A DNA stretch of 64,000 nucleotides from Roseovarius litoreus (lineage in GTDB: Bacteria; Pseudomonadota; Alphaproteobacteria; Rhodobacterales; Rhodobacteraceae): assembly GCF_900142765.1 (NCBI RefSeq), contig NZ_FRCB01000001.1, positions 744,001-808,000 of the forward strand, in the 5' to 3' direction. The notes beneath the pieces are model-generated. The model was given only the letters and a program-made list of their open reading frames with translations, was not told the DNA's origin and did no database searches. Positions 36,008 through 45,690 of the stretch are shown one piece after another. The position numbers were made by a program, and so were the translations under genes. Position 1 is the first letter of the stretch, and the number at the start of each line of letters is the position of its first letter.

Positions 36008-38497
36008 TCAATCCAGCGTGCGTTCGACCTCTTCGCGCTCGAAGATCTCGATCACGTCGCCCGGACGCACATCTTCGTAGTTCTCGAACGCCATGCCGCA
36101 TTCCTGACCCGATTGAACCTCCGAGACTTCATCCTTGAAGCGCTTGAGCGTCTTCAACGTGCCTTCGTGGATCACCACGTCGTCGCGCAGCAGGCGCACC
36201 CCGGCAGACCGGCGTGCGATACCCTCGGTAACCAGACAGCCGGCAACCTTGCCGACGCCCGACACCTTGAACACTTCCTTGATCTGCGCATAACCGATGA
36301 AGTTCTCGCGGACCTCGGCACCCAGCAGACCGCTGGCCGCCGCTTTCACATCGTCCACCAGATCGTAGATCACGCTGTAATAGCGGATTTCCACGCCTTT
36401 CTGGTTGGCGCTGTTACGGGCCGGCGCATTGGCGCGGACGTTGAAGCCCAGAACCGGTGCGCCTGACGCTTCGGCAAGGCCGATGTCCGATTCCGTGATG
36501 GCGCCGACGCCCGAATGCAGAACGCGCACGCGCACCTCTTCGTTGCCGATCTTCTCCATCGCCTGAACGATCGCCTCGGCAGAACCCTGCACGTCGGCCT
36601 TGACCAGAATCGGCAGTTCCTTGACGTTCTCGTCTTCCTTGGCCTTTGCCAGAAGCTGCTCCAGCGATGTGCCGGCACCAGCCGCCGCGCGCTTTTCCTT
36701 GGCCGCTTTCTCGCGATACTCGGCGATTTCACGCGCCTGCGCTTCAGTCTCGACCACGTTCAGAACGTCGCCCGCTTCCGGCGTGCCATTCAGGCCCAGA
36801 ACCTCGACGGGAACCGACGGGCCTGCAATCTGCACCCGCTCACCACGGTCGTTGATCAGCGCGCGCACCTTGCCCCACTGTTCGCCGACGACAAAGATAT
36901 CGCCCTGCTTCAGCGTGCCTTTCTGCACAAGCACCGTCGCCACCGGGCCACGGCCCACATCAAGCTGCGCTTCGATCACCGCACCTTCGGCAACCCGATT
37001 CGGGTTGGCCGTCAGTTCGAGGATCTCGGACTGCAGCGCAATCGCCTCGAGCAGCTCTTCAAGCCCCTTGCCGGTCTTGGCCGAGACTTCGATATCCTGC
37101 ACGTCACCGGACATCGCCTCGACGACGACTTCGTGCTGCAACAGATCGGTGCGCACCTTGTCGGGGTTCGCATCGGGCTTGTCACACTTGTTGATCGCAA
37201 CGATGATCGGCACCTGCGCCGCCTTGGCGTGGTTGATCGCCTCGATGGTCTGCGGCATCACCGCATCATCAGCGGCCACCACCAGAACCACGATATCCGT
37301 CACCTGCGCACCACGGGCGCGCATGCTGGTGAAGGCCGCGTGACCGGGCGTATCGAGGAATGTCAGCAACGCACCCGAGTCGGTCTCGACCTGATAGGCG
37401 CCGATATGCTGGGTGATTCCCCCGGCTTCGCCCGACACCACCTTGGCATCGCGGATCGCATCCAGAAGCGATGTCTTGCCGTGGTCCACATGGCCCATCA
37501 CGGTAATGACCGGCGGTCTCGGCTGCAGATCTTCGGGCTTGTCCTCGACCTGATCGATCACGTCTTCAACGTCCGAGTCACTGACCCGCACGACGCGATG
37601 TCCGAACTCCTCGATGATCAGCTCGGCGGTATCGGCGTCGATCGTCTGGTTCTGCGTGACCATCATGCCGTTGCTCATCAGCGCCTTGATGATGTCGCCG
37701 ACGCGCTCGGCCATGCGGTTGGCCAACTCCGAGACAACGATCGTCTCGGGCAGCTGCACGTCGCGCACAACCTTTTCGCGCTCCTGCATACCGCCCATGG
37801 CCTTCTGGCGGGCGCGTTCCTGCTTGCGCTTCATCGCGGCCAGAGATTTCTGGCGACCGCCTTCGCCACCGGCCAATGCCTGATTGAGCGTCAGCTTGCC
37901 AGCGCGGCGCCCACCGTCATCGCGGACCTTGCCACGGCCACGCTCCTGATCCCGGTCCGTATTGACCTTTTCCTGCTTGCGCGGCGGTTGTTTGGCGGGT
38001 GCGCGTGTGGCCGCATCCTCGCCTGGCGGCGGCGGAGGCGGTGCCGCGGCAGCCTGCTCGGCTGCGAGGCGCTTGCGCTCTTCCTCATCGGCCTTGGCGC
38101 GGGCGCGCTCTTCGGCCTCGCGCTGTTCGCGCTCTTTGGCCTCGGCTTCTTCACGACGGCGCTGGCGCTCTTCCTCGCGTTCTTTTTCCTCGGCCTCACG
38201 GCGCGCGGCATCCTCGACTTCGCGGGCCTGTGCGGCCTGCAAGGCGCGCATGCGGCGCTCCATCTCGGAATCGGAAATACCGGCAGGGCGCTTGGACGCA
38301 TCGCCAGAGGACGACTGCGGTCTCGATCCCGCAGCACCGCCCGCCGCAGGCCCACCCGGCTTGGGTTTGACCACGCGCTTGCGCTTTGTTTCCACGACGA
38401 CGTTCTTGGTCCGTCCATGGCTGAAGCTCTGCTTCACATTCCCCGAACGGGGACCGCCACGCACACCCAAAGTCTTTTTCTCGTCGTTGTCGCTCAT
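36008..38497 (-). CDS. infB: Translation initiation factor IF-2
   Basis: IF-2 is the GTPase that brings initiator tRNA to the ribosome. The 829-residue protein has a long charged N-terminal region (Glu/Arg/Ala-rich, coiled-coil-like, to about residue 250). The G domain follows with [17 protein letters not shown] and NKCDKP, then the C-terminal domains ending in [19 protein letters not shown]. The ATG at 38497 overlaps the stop of the ylxR-type gene (ATGA), with AAAGGAAG upstream. It is the last gene of the operon before a terminator. Confidence 0.97.
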   Translation of the reverse strand: MSDNDEKKTLGVRGGPRSGNVKQSFSHGRTKNVVVETKRKRVVKPKPGGPAAGGAAGSRPQSSSGDASKRPAGISDSEMERRMRALQAAQAREVEDAARREAEEKEREEERQRRREEAEAKEREQREAEERARAKADEEERKRLAAEQAAAAPPPPPPGEDAATRAPAKQPPRKQEKVNTDRDQERGRGKVRDDGGRRAGKLTLNQALAGGEGGRQKSLAAMKRKQERARQKAMGGMQEREKVVRDVQLPETIVVSELANRMAERVGDIIKALMSNGMMVTQNQTIDADTAELIIEEFGHRVVRVSDSDVEDVIDQVEDKPEDLQPRPPVITVMGHVDHGKTSLLDAIRDAKVVSGEAGGITQHIGAYQVETDSGALLTFLDTPGHAAFTSMRARGAQVTDIVVLVVAADDAVMPQTIEAINHAKAAQVPIIVAINKCDKPDANPDKVRTDLLQHEVVVEAMSGDVQDIEVSAKTGKGLEELLEAIALQSEILELTANPNRVAEGAVIEAQLDVGRGPVATVLVQKGTLKQGDIFVVGEQWGKVRALINDRGERVQIAGPSVPVEVLGLNGTPEAGDVLNVVETEAQAREIAEYREKAAKEKRAAAGAGTSLEQLLAKAKEDENVKELPILVKADVQGSAEAIVQAMEKIGNEEVRVRVLHSGVGAITESDIGLAEASGAPVLGFNVRANAPARNSANQKGVEIRYYSVIYDLVDDVKAAASGLLGAEVRENFIGYAQIKEVFKVSGVGKVAGCLVTEGIARRSAGVRLLRDDVVIHEGTLKTLKRFKDEVSEVQSGQECGMAFENYEDVRPGDVIEIFEREEVERTLD

Positions 38498-39126
38498 CTG
38501 GTTCCACTTCCTTTCCGGCGGCTCTGTCCGCCGTTCGAGACGCGCAGGCCCTTCAACCTTGCCGCCTCCTCTACAACACGTTGGGCCAAACCGCCAGCAC
38601 CCAGTACGGCGTGCACAGCCGTTTGTCGCCCGAAAGCCTGACCCAGTTCCGCCGCGGTCAACCACCCGATAAAGCGGCCACCATGGGGGGTGCTCAATTT
38701 CGATTTGCCCCGTTCCGATCCGTCGCTGGCCTGCAGCAAGACGGTGGCCTCCTCCTTGGAAAGCCAGTCCTTGACCTTTTCATAGCCCGTGACCGCATCG
38801 CCGCCCTTCCGGGCAAGGCTGATCAGGTTCACGACTCGGCGCACCAACTGATCCTCGATCAAGTCGGGCAGGTTCTCGGGCACGGTGACGGCCTGACGCG
38901 CCGCCTTGGCAAACAGCTTTTTACGGACCGCCGTCTCGATCGCGTCGCGATCGGCGGACACCCAGATGCCGCGCCCGGGAAGCTTACCTGCGATATCCGG
39001 GGCAAGCTGCCCATCAGGGCCAACCACGAAGCGGATCAAGCCCTGCGCCGGGCTCACTTCACCCGTGGCAATGCACTTGCGTTCGGGACCTTCGCTCCGG
39101 TCCTTGGGTTGCCCACCGCGCCCCAT
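38494..39126 (-). CDS. YlxR-family RNA-binding protein with L7Ae-like domain
   Basis: The 210-residue protein has an N-terminal YlxR domain ([24 protein letters not shown]) that binds RNA. The C-terminal half resembles ribosomal L7Ae/L30e ([33 protein letters not shown]). This fused form sits between nusA and infB in many alphaproteobacteria. A role in transcription-translation coupling or ribosome assembly is inferred. The ATG at 39126 has GGAGG before it; the codon just upstream is a TTG. Confidence 0.88.
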   Translation of the reverse strand: MGRGGQPKDRSEGPERKCIATGEVSPAQGLIRFVVGPDGQLAPDIAGKLPGRGIWVSADRDAIETAVRKKLFAKAARQAVTVPENLPDLIEDQLVRRVVNLISLARKGGDAVTGYEKVKDWLSKEEATVLLQASDGSERGKSKLSTPHGGRFIGWLTAAELGQAFGRQTAVHAVLGAGGLAQRVVEEAARLKGLRVSNGGQSRRKGSGTR

Positions 39127-39149
39127 CAATGCCTCCGAGGCCTGACGGA

Positions 39150-40772
39150 TCAGGCCTCGGCCTCCTGATCTTCGCTCTCGTCGCCGTCGATCTCTTCGAG
39201 ATCCGGCTCAAGCTCTGTCGGATCGACCCAGCCCAGCATGACCCTTGCCGTCATGACCATGTTCTGTGCTTCCTCAAGCGAGACGTCGAACGGTTCCAGT
39301 ACGCCCTCGTCCTTGACACGCTGCCCATCCACCGTCGTCCAGCCGCCAGCCAGCTCCCAGTCGGCGCAGGTGGCGAAATCCTCGAGTGTCTTCACACCAT
39401 CTTCCGCCAGCGCAACGATCATCTGGGGTGTCAGACCCTCGAATTCAATGAGGCTGTCCTCGGCGCCAAGCTCGCGGGCCTTCTCCATCGCCGCGCGCGC
39501 CTGCGCATCCAGCACGTCGCGGGCGCGGGCCTGAAGCTCGTTGGCGGTGTCCTGATCCACCCCGTCGATCACCAGAAGCTCGTCGATCTCGACATAGGCG
39601 ACTTCCTCGAGATTGGTGAAGCCCTCGGAGACCAGAAGCTGGGCGAAGAACTCGTCCAGATCCAGCGTGTCCATGAACAGCTTCGTGCGCTCCTCGAATT
39701 CCTTCTGGCGGCGCTCCGAATCCTCGGCCTCGGTCATGATGTCGATGTCCAGACCGGTCAACTGGCTGGCAAGGCGCACGTTCTGACCACGGCGACCGAT
39801 CGCCAGGCTCAACTGCTCTTCGGGAACGACAACCTCGATACGCTCGGCTTCCTCGTCAAGAACCACCTTGCTCACCTCGGCGGGCTGCAACGCGTTCACA
39901 AGGAAAGTCGGCTGATCTTCGTTCCACGGGATGATGTCGATCTTTTCGCCCTGAAGCTCGTTCACGACGGCCTGCACACGGCTGCCACGCATACCCACAC
40001 ATGCGCCGACCGGGTCGATCGAATTGTCATAAGAGATGACCGCGATCTTCGCCCGGCTGCCGGGGTCGCGTGCGACGGCCTTGATCTCGATGATGCCATC
40101 GTAGATTTCCGGCACTTCCATCTTGAACAGCTCGGCCATGAATTCCGGCGCGGTCCGGCTCAGGAAAATCTGCGGACCGCGGGCTTCGCGGCGCACATCC
40201 TTGATATAGGCGCGCACACGGTCGCCGGGGCGATAGCTTTCGCGGCCGATTTTTTCGTTGCGGCGCAGGATCGCCTCGCCACGGCCGACATCGACGATGA
40301 CATTGCCGTATTCCTCGCGCTTGACGACACCGTTGATGATGGTGCCCGCGCGATCCTTGAATTCCTCGTACTGACGATCGCGCTCGGCTTCGCGGACCTT
40401 CTGAAGGATCACCTGCTTGGCCGACTGCGCCGCGATGCGGCCCAGATCGACGGGCGGGATCTCTTCGATGAACTCATCGCCGATCTTTGGATCTTCCAGG
40501 TACTGCTTGGCCTGATCGACGGTCATTTCAGCCTGATAATTCTCAAGCTCGTCATCCGCCACCACGGTGCGCACGCGGGTGAAATTCGCCTTGCCGGTCT
40601 TGCGGTCGATCGACACCCGGATATCCATCTCGGCGCCGTAACGGCTCTTGGCCGCCCGTGCGAGGCTTTCTTCCATCGCCTCGACCACAAGGCCGGGATC
40701 GATCATCTTCTCGCGGGCCACGGCCTCGGCGGTTTGCAGCAGCTCAAGCTGGTTTGCAGAGGTAATTGCCAT
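39150..40772 (-). CDS. nusA: Transcription termination/antitermination protein NusA
   Basis: NusA binds RNA polymerase and modulates pausing, termination and antitermination. The 540-residue protein has the N-terminal polymerase-binding domain, an S1 domain (about 130-200), KH domains ([34 protein letters not shown]) and a C-terminal helix-hairpin-helix region. It ends in a very acidic tail ([17 protein letters not shown]). It is second in the operon, two bases after rimP. Confidence 0.97.
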   Translation of the reverse strand: MAITSANQLELLQTAEAVAREKMIDPGLVVEAMEESLARAAKSRYGAEMDIRVSIDRKTGKANFTRVRTVVADDELENYQAEMTVDQAKQYLEDPKIGDEFIEEIPPVDLGRIAAQSAKQVILQKVREAERDRQYEEFKDRAGTIINGVVKREEYGNVIVDVGRGEAILRRNEKIGRESYRPGDRVRAYIKDVRREARGPQIFLSRTAPEFMAELFKMEVPEIYDGIIEIKAVARDPGSRAKIAVISYDNSIDPVGACVGMRGSRVQAVVNELQGEKIDIIPWNEDQPTFLVNALQPAEVSKVVLDEEAERIEVVVPEEQLSLAIGRRGQNVRLASQLTGLDIDIMTEAEDSERRQKEFEERTKLFMDTLDLDEFFAQLLVSEGFTNLEEVAYVEIDELLVIDGVDQDTANELQARARDVLDAQARAAMEKARELGAEDSLIEFEGLTPQMIVALAEDGVKTLEDFATCADWELAGGWTTVDGQRVKDEGVLEPFDVSLEEAQNMVMTARVMLGWVDPTELEPDLEEIDGDESEDQEAEA

Positions 40773-40774
40773 CT

Positions 40775-41347
40775 TCAGTCCTCCTCAGACCCTTCGGTCT
40801 CGATCTCGTCAAACGCGTCTTCATTCAATGTGCCAGCGGCCTTTCGGGCCTTCAGCATTTCCTTGATCAGCTCGTCGGTCAGCACCAGCTTCGCGTCGCT
40901 CAGCCAGTCGAATTTCAACCCGACCGTGCCTTCCTCGATATTGATCAAAACCTCGTCATCCTCGACACCGGCCAGCACGCCCTTGAAGCGCTTGCGCCCG
41001 TCGATCAGCTCCGAAGTCTCGATCTTGGCCTCGTATCCCTCGAAGTCCTCGAAGTCCTTCAGCCGTGTCAGAGGCCGGTCGATTCCCGGGCTGGACACTT
41101 CCAGCGTATAGGCGTCCATGATCGGATCTTCGACATCCAGAACCGCGCTCACCGCATTCGAGATCTTGGCGCAATCATCCACCTCGATCCCGCCCTCGGG
41201 CTTCTCGGCCATGATCTGCAGCAGATGTGTCTTGCCGCCCATCAAGCGAATACGCACCAGCTCGAACCCCAGGTCCTCGATGACCGGGGTGATGATCTCC
41301 GCCAATCGGCGGTCGATCGCGGCTTTTGCAATCAGGTCGTTCGTCAT
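40775..41347 (-). CDS. rimP: Ribosome maturation factor RimP
   Basis: RimP assists assembly of the 30S subunit. The 190-residue protein shows [11 protein letters not shown], a [14 protein letters not shown] helix, and [14 protein letters not shown], the family hallmark. An acidic C-terminal tail ends [10 protein letters not shown]. The ATG at 41347 has AGGA upstream, and only about 15 bases separate it from a terminator-like hairpin in the leader. Confidence 0.95.
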   Translation of the reverse strand: MTNDLIAKAAIDRRLAEIITPVIEDLGFELVRIRLMGGKTHLLQIMAEKPEGGIEVDDCAKISNAVSAVLDVEDPIMDAYTLEVSSPGIDRPLTRLKDFEDFEGYEAKIETSELIDGRKRFKGVLAGVEDDEVLINIEEGTVGLKFDWLSDAKLVLTDELIKEMLKARKAAGTLNEDAFDEIETEGSEED

Positions 41348-41361
41348 GGATCCTGTCAGCA

Positions 41362-41385
41362 CAAAAAAACGGGCGCGCGGCCCGT
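41362..41385 (-). terminator. Terminator-like hairpin in the rimP leader
   Basis: Minus-strand ACGGGC pairs with GCCCGT around a five-base loop and is followed by seven T. It lies between the likely rimP promoter and the rimP start codon, with the T-run ending about 14 bases before the ATG. A complete intrinsic terminator in this position suggests attenuation of the operon; a rimP leader attenuator is known from enterobacteria, though this sequence need not be related. Confidence 0.65.
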
Positions 41386-41441
41386 CACATATCTCCGGTG
41401 GAGCCTGCCGGTTTGGACCCGGAGGCGCCGCTGTTGAGGTG

Positions 41442-41470
41442 CATATACGCCTCATGTGCCGAGTCTGCAA
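41442..41470 (-). promoter_or_regulatory. Putative sigma-70 promoter of the rimP operon
   Basis: Minus-strand TTGCAG (41470-41465) and TATATG (41447-41442) are separated by exactly 17 bases. Transcription would start near 41435, giving a leader of about 88 bases that contains the inverted repeat CTCCGG...CCGGAG and then the terminator hairpin. Confidence 0.5.
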
Positions 41471-41538
41471 GAGAAAGCGGAACTTTCCTGCGACCGCTCT
41501 CGTAACCCTTTGCCCGAGCTCCCCGATCGGTGCGCGGC

Positions 41539-41580
41539 ACCGACGCAATACCGACGTTATACCGATGTAATACCGACACG
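41539..41580 (+). repeat. Array of four 11-bp repeats upstream of the rimP operon
   Basis: Copies read ACCGACGCAAT, ACCGACGTTAT, ACCGATGTAAT and a partial ACCGACACG, head to tail. The motif and copy number match the array before radC, and both have CGGC just before the first copy and a GTTAAC some 20-30 bases after the last. Relative to rimP transcription the array is inverted compared with its orientation at radC. It lies about 70 bases upstream of the -35 box. Confidence 0.75.
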
Positions 41581-41603
41581 CATTTTGCGCCGGTCCGACG
41601 CCG

Positions 41604-42578
41604 TTAACCCTCTCGTGCCAGCCGCGTCATCACCTTGACCAACTCCGCGCTGATCCCCGGCTCAGAGAGGGCATGACCCGCCACGGGGATCATCCGCAAA
41701 CTGGCATTCTGCCAACGCTCCGCCAGCGTATGCGCAGCGGCAGGCGGACAGATCATGTCATAGCGCCCTTGCACGATCGTGCCGGGAATATGGGATATTT
41801 TGCCAATCTGATCAATGATTTGACCATCATACTCCAGAAAGCCGCCATTGATGAAATAGTGGTTTTCCAGTCTGGCAAAGGCCCGCGCGTAATCCGGCGG
41901 GCTATCACCTCCCGCCCCATTGGACTGCACCGTCGCCAACGCATTTTCCCAGGCAGACCAGGCCTTGGCAAAGCGGATCTCCTGCGGCCGATCTCCGGAA
42001 AACAGGCGTCGGTTATAGGCCGCGATCATGTCGCCGCGCTCATCCTCCGGCACAAGCTCTTGAAATCTCGCCCAAGTTTCCGGCCAGAACCGCCCGGCAC
42101 CCCCGCCATAGAACCAGTCAAGCTCGGCCTGCGTCATGGTGAAAACACCCCGCAAGACCAGATGCCTTGCCCGATCCGGATGGGTCTGAGCATAGATCAG
42201 GGCAAGCGTGGCGCCCCAACTGCCTCCGAAAACGATCCAGTCATCTATCATTAACGCTTCGCGAATACGCTCGATATCGGCCACAAGGTGCCACGTCGTA
42301 TTTGCCTCAACACTGGCATGTGGGCGTGATCTGCCGCACCCGCGCTGGTCGAACAGGATGATTCGGTAAATATTCGGATCGAAATACCGCCGCATCGCCG
42401 GGCTGCATCCGCCTCCCGGCCCGCCATGCAACACCACAACGGGCAGCCCATCGGGTTGGCCCGACTGTTCCACGTATATCTCATGCCCATCGCCCACATC
42501 CATCATGCGCCGGTCGAACGGTTCGATCGGCGGATGCAGGTACTGAACTGCGCTCTTTTGATCCGAGAATTTATCCAT
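41604..42578 (-). CDS. pip: Proline iminopeptidase
   Basis: This alpha/beta-hydrolase (peptidase family S33) removes N-terminal proline. The 324-residue protein has the oxyanion motif [18 protein letters not shown], the nucleophile serine in [27 protein letters not shown] and a C-terminal histidine in [10 protein letters not shown]. It is divergent from ubiG with a 48-base gap that must hold both promoters (CCTCTATATAGG-like sequence at about 42583-42597). Confidence 0.93.
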   Translation of the reverse strand: MDKFSDQKSAVQYLHPPIEPFDRRMMDVGDGHEIYVEQSGQPDGLPVVVLHGGPGGGCSPAMRRYFDPNIYRIILFDQRGCGRSRPHASVEANTTWHLVADIERIREALMIDDWIVFGGSWGATLALIYAQTHPDRARHLVLRGVFTMTQAELDWFYGGGAGRFWPETWARFQELVPEDERGDMIAAYNRRLFSGDRPQEIRFAKAWSAWENALATVQSNGAGGDSPPDYARAFARLENHYFINGGFLEYDGQIIDQIGKISHIPGTIVQGRYDMICPPAAAHTLAERWQNASLRMIPVAGHALSEPGISAELVKVMTRLAREG

Positions 42579-42626
42579 GACGTCCTATATAGAGGGATAA
42601 TTCCAAAAGAGCATATGGAGAGCAGA

Positions 42627-43373
42627 ATGCAAGCCGCTCGAAGCACGATCGACCCAGCCGAAGTCGCCAAATTCGAGGCGATGGCCGCCGAATGGTGGGA
42701 TCCAAACGGCAAATTCAAACCGTTGCACATGCTCAATCCCTGCCGTCTGGACTACATCACATCCCAGATCGCCACCGAGTTCGATCGCGATCTGGGAACC
42801 GATAAGCCCTTCTCGGGCTTGCGTATTCTGGATATCGGCTGCGGCGGTGGCTTGCTGTCCGAGCCGATGGCGCGCCTTGGTGCCGACGTGGTTGGCGCCG
42901 ATGCCGCCGAGCGCAACATTCCCGTGGCCCAGGTGCATGCTGAACAATCCGGCCTGACGATCGATTATCGCCACACCAGCGCCGAAGCCCTTGCCGCCGC
43001 AGGCGAGCAGTTCGATGCCGTGCTGAACATGGAAGTGGTCGAACATGTCGCCGATCCGCTGTCTTACCTGAACGCCTGTCAGCAGCTTCTCAAGCCCGGC
43101 GGATTGCACATCTGCTCGACCATCAATCGCAACGCCAAAAGCTTCGCCATGGCCATCGTCGGCGCTGAATACGTGATGCGCTGGCTGCCGAAGGGCACGC
43201 ATGAATGGAAGAAGTTCATTACGCCGGACGAGCTTTATGCCCTTCTGAAACAGGCCGGCCTGACCCCGGTGGATCGCAAGGGCTTCGTGTTCAACCCGAT
43301 TACCTGGAGCTGGTCGCTGTCGTCCCGCGACCTCAGCGTCAACTACGTCACCGCCAGCACCAAACCGGACTGA
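42627..43373 (+). CDS. ubiG: Ubiquinone biosynthesis O-methyltransferase UbiG
   Basis: UbiG performs both O-methylations of ubiquinone synthesis using SAM. The 248-residue protein has the motif I sequence [16 protein letters not shown] near residue 65, [24 protein letters not shown] and the family-specific [17 protein letters not shown] chose the ATG at 42627, which has GGAG six bases upstream; an in-frame ATG four codons earlier lacks a site. Confidence 0.95.
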   Translation: MQAARSTIDPAEVAKFEAMAAEWWDPNGKFKPLHMLNPCRLDYITSQIATEFDRDLGTDKPFSGLRILDIGCGGGLLSEPMARLGADVVGADAAERNIPVAQVHAEQSGLTIDYRHTSAEALAAAGEQFDAVLNMEVVEHVADPLSYLNACQQLLKPGGLHICSTINRNAKSFAMAIVGAEYVMRWLPKGTHEWKKFITPDELYALLKQAGLTPVDRKGFVFNPITWSWSLSSRDLSVNYVTASTKPD

Positions 43374-43376
43374 CGG

Positions 43377-43823
43377 TCAGTCGCTTTCCAGCTTTGCGCG
43401 CAATTCCCGCAGAACGGGCAGCGTGGCGCGCACCTTGGCCTCGCCCAACTCGCCGACCATTTCGGTGATCATCGGGGTGATCGCGGCGATCGCCGCCTCG
43501 CGGGCCTGTCGGCCGGCGGGGCTGATCGACACCATCTTGCGGCGGGCATCATCCCAGTCTGGCCGAATATGCACGTATCCAGCCCACTCCAGTTTGTTCA
43601 GAGTGTTCGTCATGGCGCCGCGAGTGACGTGAAAACTCTTGGCCAATTGTGCCGGACTACGCTCATCGGAAATACGCGCCAGATGGTTCAGAACCGAGAA
43701 ATGGCTGATCTCCATTCCCTTCGGCAAAACACGGCTGAGCCTGTTTCGAATCAGCTGGTCGTTGGTCAGGATCTCGCTGAACAGCGCCACGGCCAGGGAA
43801 TTATTGCTGCTGCCATCAGTCAT
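43377..43823 (-). CDS. MarR-family transcriptional regulator
   Basis: The 148-residue winged-helix protein fits the MarR family: a long N-terminal helix, the recognition region RSPAQLAKSFHVTRGAMTNTLNKLEWAGYV and the wing RPDWDDARRKMVSISPAGR (here split by family position). The ATG overlaps the stop of the upstream nitrilase-family gene (TGATG), so the two are coupled. The ligand is unknown. Its position in a grxC-hydrolase-marR unit hints at a stress response. Confidence 0.85.
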   Translation of the reverse strand: MTDGSSNNSLAVALFSEILTNDQLIRNRLSRVLPKGMEISHFSVLNHLARISDERSPAQLAKSFHVTRGAMTNTLNKLEWAGYVHIRPDWDDARRKMVSISPAGRQAREAAIAAITPMITEMVGELGEAKVRATLPVLRELRAKLESD

Positions 43824-44653
43824 CAAGGTCCATCGAACTCGGTTGTCGCATCAAGCGAAGGGATGCGCTGTCGCGCCTTTGTAACCTCGGAAAGATCCAG
43901 ATCGACATATACGATACCCGGCTCGGTTCCACCATCTGCCAGAATGTCTCCCCATGGTCCAACCGCAAGCGAATGGCCATAGGTCTCGCGCCGCTTGGCC
44001 GACACGGACCCATGCTGGCCGGTTTGCGCAGGTGCCAGCACGTAACAGCCCGTCTCGATCGCTCGGGCACGCAGCAGCGTTTCCCAATGGGCTGCACCGG
44101 TCACCGGCGAAAACGCGGAAGGCACGGTCAGGATCTGGGCGCCGCTGCGCGCGAGCTGCCGAAACAGATGCGGGAAGCGGATATCGTAGCAGACAGTCAT
44201 CCCGATCCCTCCGATCGGCGTTCGGGCGAGAACGCTTGTCGTGCCGGGCCTGTACCCTGCGGATTCGCGATAGGTTTCGGTCTCGGACACTTGCACATCG
44301 AACATGTGAATCTTGTCATAGCGTGCCACGATCCGTCCTTCCGGCGACACCAGAAAGGACCGGTTGGCAAAACGCCCATCCGCATCCTCGGTCTTGAGGG
44401 CAAGCGATCCGATCAAAAGCCAGATGCCCAAATCCCGCGCCTGCGCCTGCAAGCCTGCCAGGGTCGGGTCCGTCATCTCGGGATGCAGAACCTCTTGCTG
44501 GCGGGTGCGGTCCGCCGAGACACAATTGGTGACTTCCGGCGTCAGAACGAAATCGGCCCCTGCGCCGGCGGCCTCAGCCACCAGAGAGTGCGTGACAGCC
44601 AGATTTTCATCCGGATCGTCACTGCTATTAAGCTGTATGAGTGCTGCCTTCAT
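43823..44653 (-). CDS. Nitrilase-superfamily carbon-nitrogen hydrolase (Nit1/NIT2-like)
   Basis: This 276-residue amidase has the Glu-Lys-Cys triad: Glu in FVLTPEVTN, Lys in RYDKIHMFDV and Cys in MTVCYDIRFP. The last motif, with HLFRQLARSGAQILTVPSAF after it, is typical of the Nit1/NIT2 branch. In other organisms that branch hydrolyses deaminated glutathione or omega-amides. The adjacent glutaredoxin gene, overlapping by four bases, fits a glutathione-related role, but this is inference. Confidence 0.87.
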   Translation of the reverse strand: MKAALIQLNSSDDPDENLAVTHSLVAEAAGAGADFVLTPEVTNCVSADRTRQQEVLHPEMTDPTLAGLQAQARDLGIWLLIGSLALKTEDADGRFANRSFLVSPEGRIVARYDKIHMFDVQVSETETYRESAGYRPGTTSVLARTPIGGIGMTVCYDIRFPHLFRQLARSGAQILTVPSAFSPVTGAAHWETLLRARAIETGCYVLAPAQTGQHGSVSAKRRETYGHSLAVGPWGDILADGGTEPGIVYVDLDLSEVTKARQRIPSLDATTEFDGP

Positions 44654-44907
44654 GCCGACAGCAGGGCATCCAGCTTACCGGCCCGTTCAAGTGCATAAAG
44701 CTCGTCGCAGCCGCCGACATGGATGTCACCGATGAAGATCTGCGGTACGGTCTTCTTGCCTCCGGCCCGCTGGATCATTTCCGGCTTGCGAGCGGGCTCC
44801 ACCAGCACATCCACTTCGGTGAAGTTGGCGCCCTTCTGTTTCAAAAGGCGCTTGGCGGCGTGGCAGAACCCACAAAGCGGCGAGGTATAGATTTCCACGG
44901 GTTGCAT
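44650..44907 (-). CDS. grxC: Glutaredoxin 3 (GrxC type)
   Basis: The 85-residue protein is a small dithiol glutaredoxin reducing protein disulfides with glutathione. The active site is CGFC (in YTSPLCGFCHAAKRLL) in place of the more usual CPYC, a variant seen in alphaproteobacteria. The glutathione-binding TVPQIFIGDIHVGGCDEL is intact. It overlaps the start of the nitrilase-family gene. Confidence 0.93.
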   Translation of the reverse strand: MQPVEIYTSPLCGFCHAAKRLLKQKGANFTEVDVLVEPARKPEMIQRAGGKKTVPQIFIGDIHVGGCDELYALERAGKLDALLSA

Positions 44908-44940
44908 GGTCTCGGGTCTCCTGAACGTGTTTCCGGGAAC

Positions 44941-45672
44941 TTATGCATCCTTTGACACGCGCGCCAGTACCAGAACGCGCACATCCGTCGCGCCACCCGC
45001 CAGACAGATTTGCGCCAAGGCCGACAAGGTCGCACCAGACGTCATGACATCATCCACCAGAAGTATCGTCCGATCCTTCAGATGATGCGCCCGTCCGGGA
45101 TGCGCCCGAAACACGTCGCAAACCGTGGCATGTCTTTGGTCGTAGCCCAAACCGTCAAGAACCGGCGTGCGCGCATGTCTGACCAGAAGATCCGGACAGC
45201 ACTCGAGCCCGAGCTGGTGCGCGATGGCCCGCGCCAGCACCGCCGACTGATTGAACCTCCGGCGGAGCATCCGCGTCCAGTGCAACGGCACAGGCGCCAA
45301 AATCATGCCCTCGCAGGTCATCGGTTGTGCCGCACGGGCCATCCATCGCGCGGCAGGGCGAACGATGTCGTGGCGATCAGCATGTTTCAGTCCAAGCACT
45401 AGCTTGCGGCCATTGTCGCGGTAAAGAACGGCTGCGCGCCCCATGCTCCATGGTTTTGCGTAGCGCAGGCAATCATCGCAGTATTCCGGCGTATCGTTGT
45501 TTTCGCCCGGCAAAGGGACGCCGCATGTTTCACAGCACAGGCCAAAAATGAACGGAGTGTCGCGCCAGCACGGCCCGCAGAGGGCGAAATCAATTTCCAC
45601 CCCCTCTCCACAGACGATACAACGCGCCGGATAGACAAGCCTTAAGGCTGTTTGAAAAGCTCTCCCGCTCAC
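44941..45672 (-). CDS. comF: ComF family protein (double zinc ribbon and phosphoribosyltransferase-like)
   Basis: The 243-residue protein has an N-terminal zinc ribbon (CIVCGEGVEIDFALCGPC, then CCETCGVPLP and CDDC) and a C-terminal phosphoribosyltransferase fold with VLLVDDVMTSGATL-type signature (TILLVDDVMTSGATL). ComF supports natural transformation and, in Rhodobacter, uptake of gene transfer agent DNA. I chose a GTG start at 45672, which avoids overlap with the divergent gene; the frame is open further up. grxC follows 33 bases later. Confidence 0.87.
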   Translation of the reverse strand: MSGRAFQTALRLVYPARCIVCGEGVEIDFALCGPCWRDTPFIFGLCCETCGVPLPGENNDTPEYCDDCLRYAKPWSMGRAAVLYRDNGRKLVLGLKHADRHDIVRPAARWMARAAQPMTCEGMILAPVPLHWTRMLRRRFNQSAVLARAIAHQLGLECCPDLLVRHARTPVLDGLGYDQRHATVCDVFRAHPGRAHHLKDRTILLVDDVMTSGATLSALAQICLAGGATDVRVLVLARVSKDA

Positions 45673-45690
45673 TCTATTTCCCAAGGCATG

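Noticed and set aside
36515-38641. A 708-codon plus-strand frame opposite infB
   Set aside because: It is the antisense of IF-2, with no ribosome binding site or domain.
41385-41440. A tRNA- or tmRNA-like fold in the rimP leader (GGGTCCAAACC)
   Set aside because: The T-loop is not canonical and no acceptor or anticodon arms could be paired.
41385-41444. A 19-codon leader peptide ([19 protein letters not shown]) just before the rimP terminator
   Set aside because: Its ATG overlaps the predicted -10 box, so it would lie upstream of the expected transcription start, and it has no binding site. It is kept only as a possibility if the promoter call is wrong.
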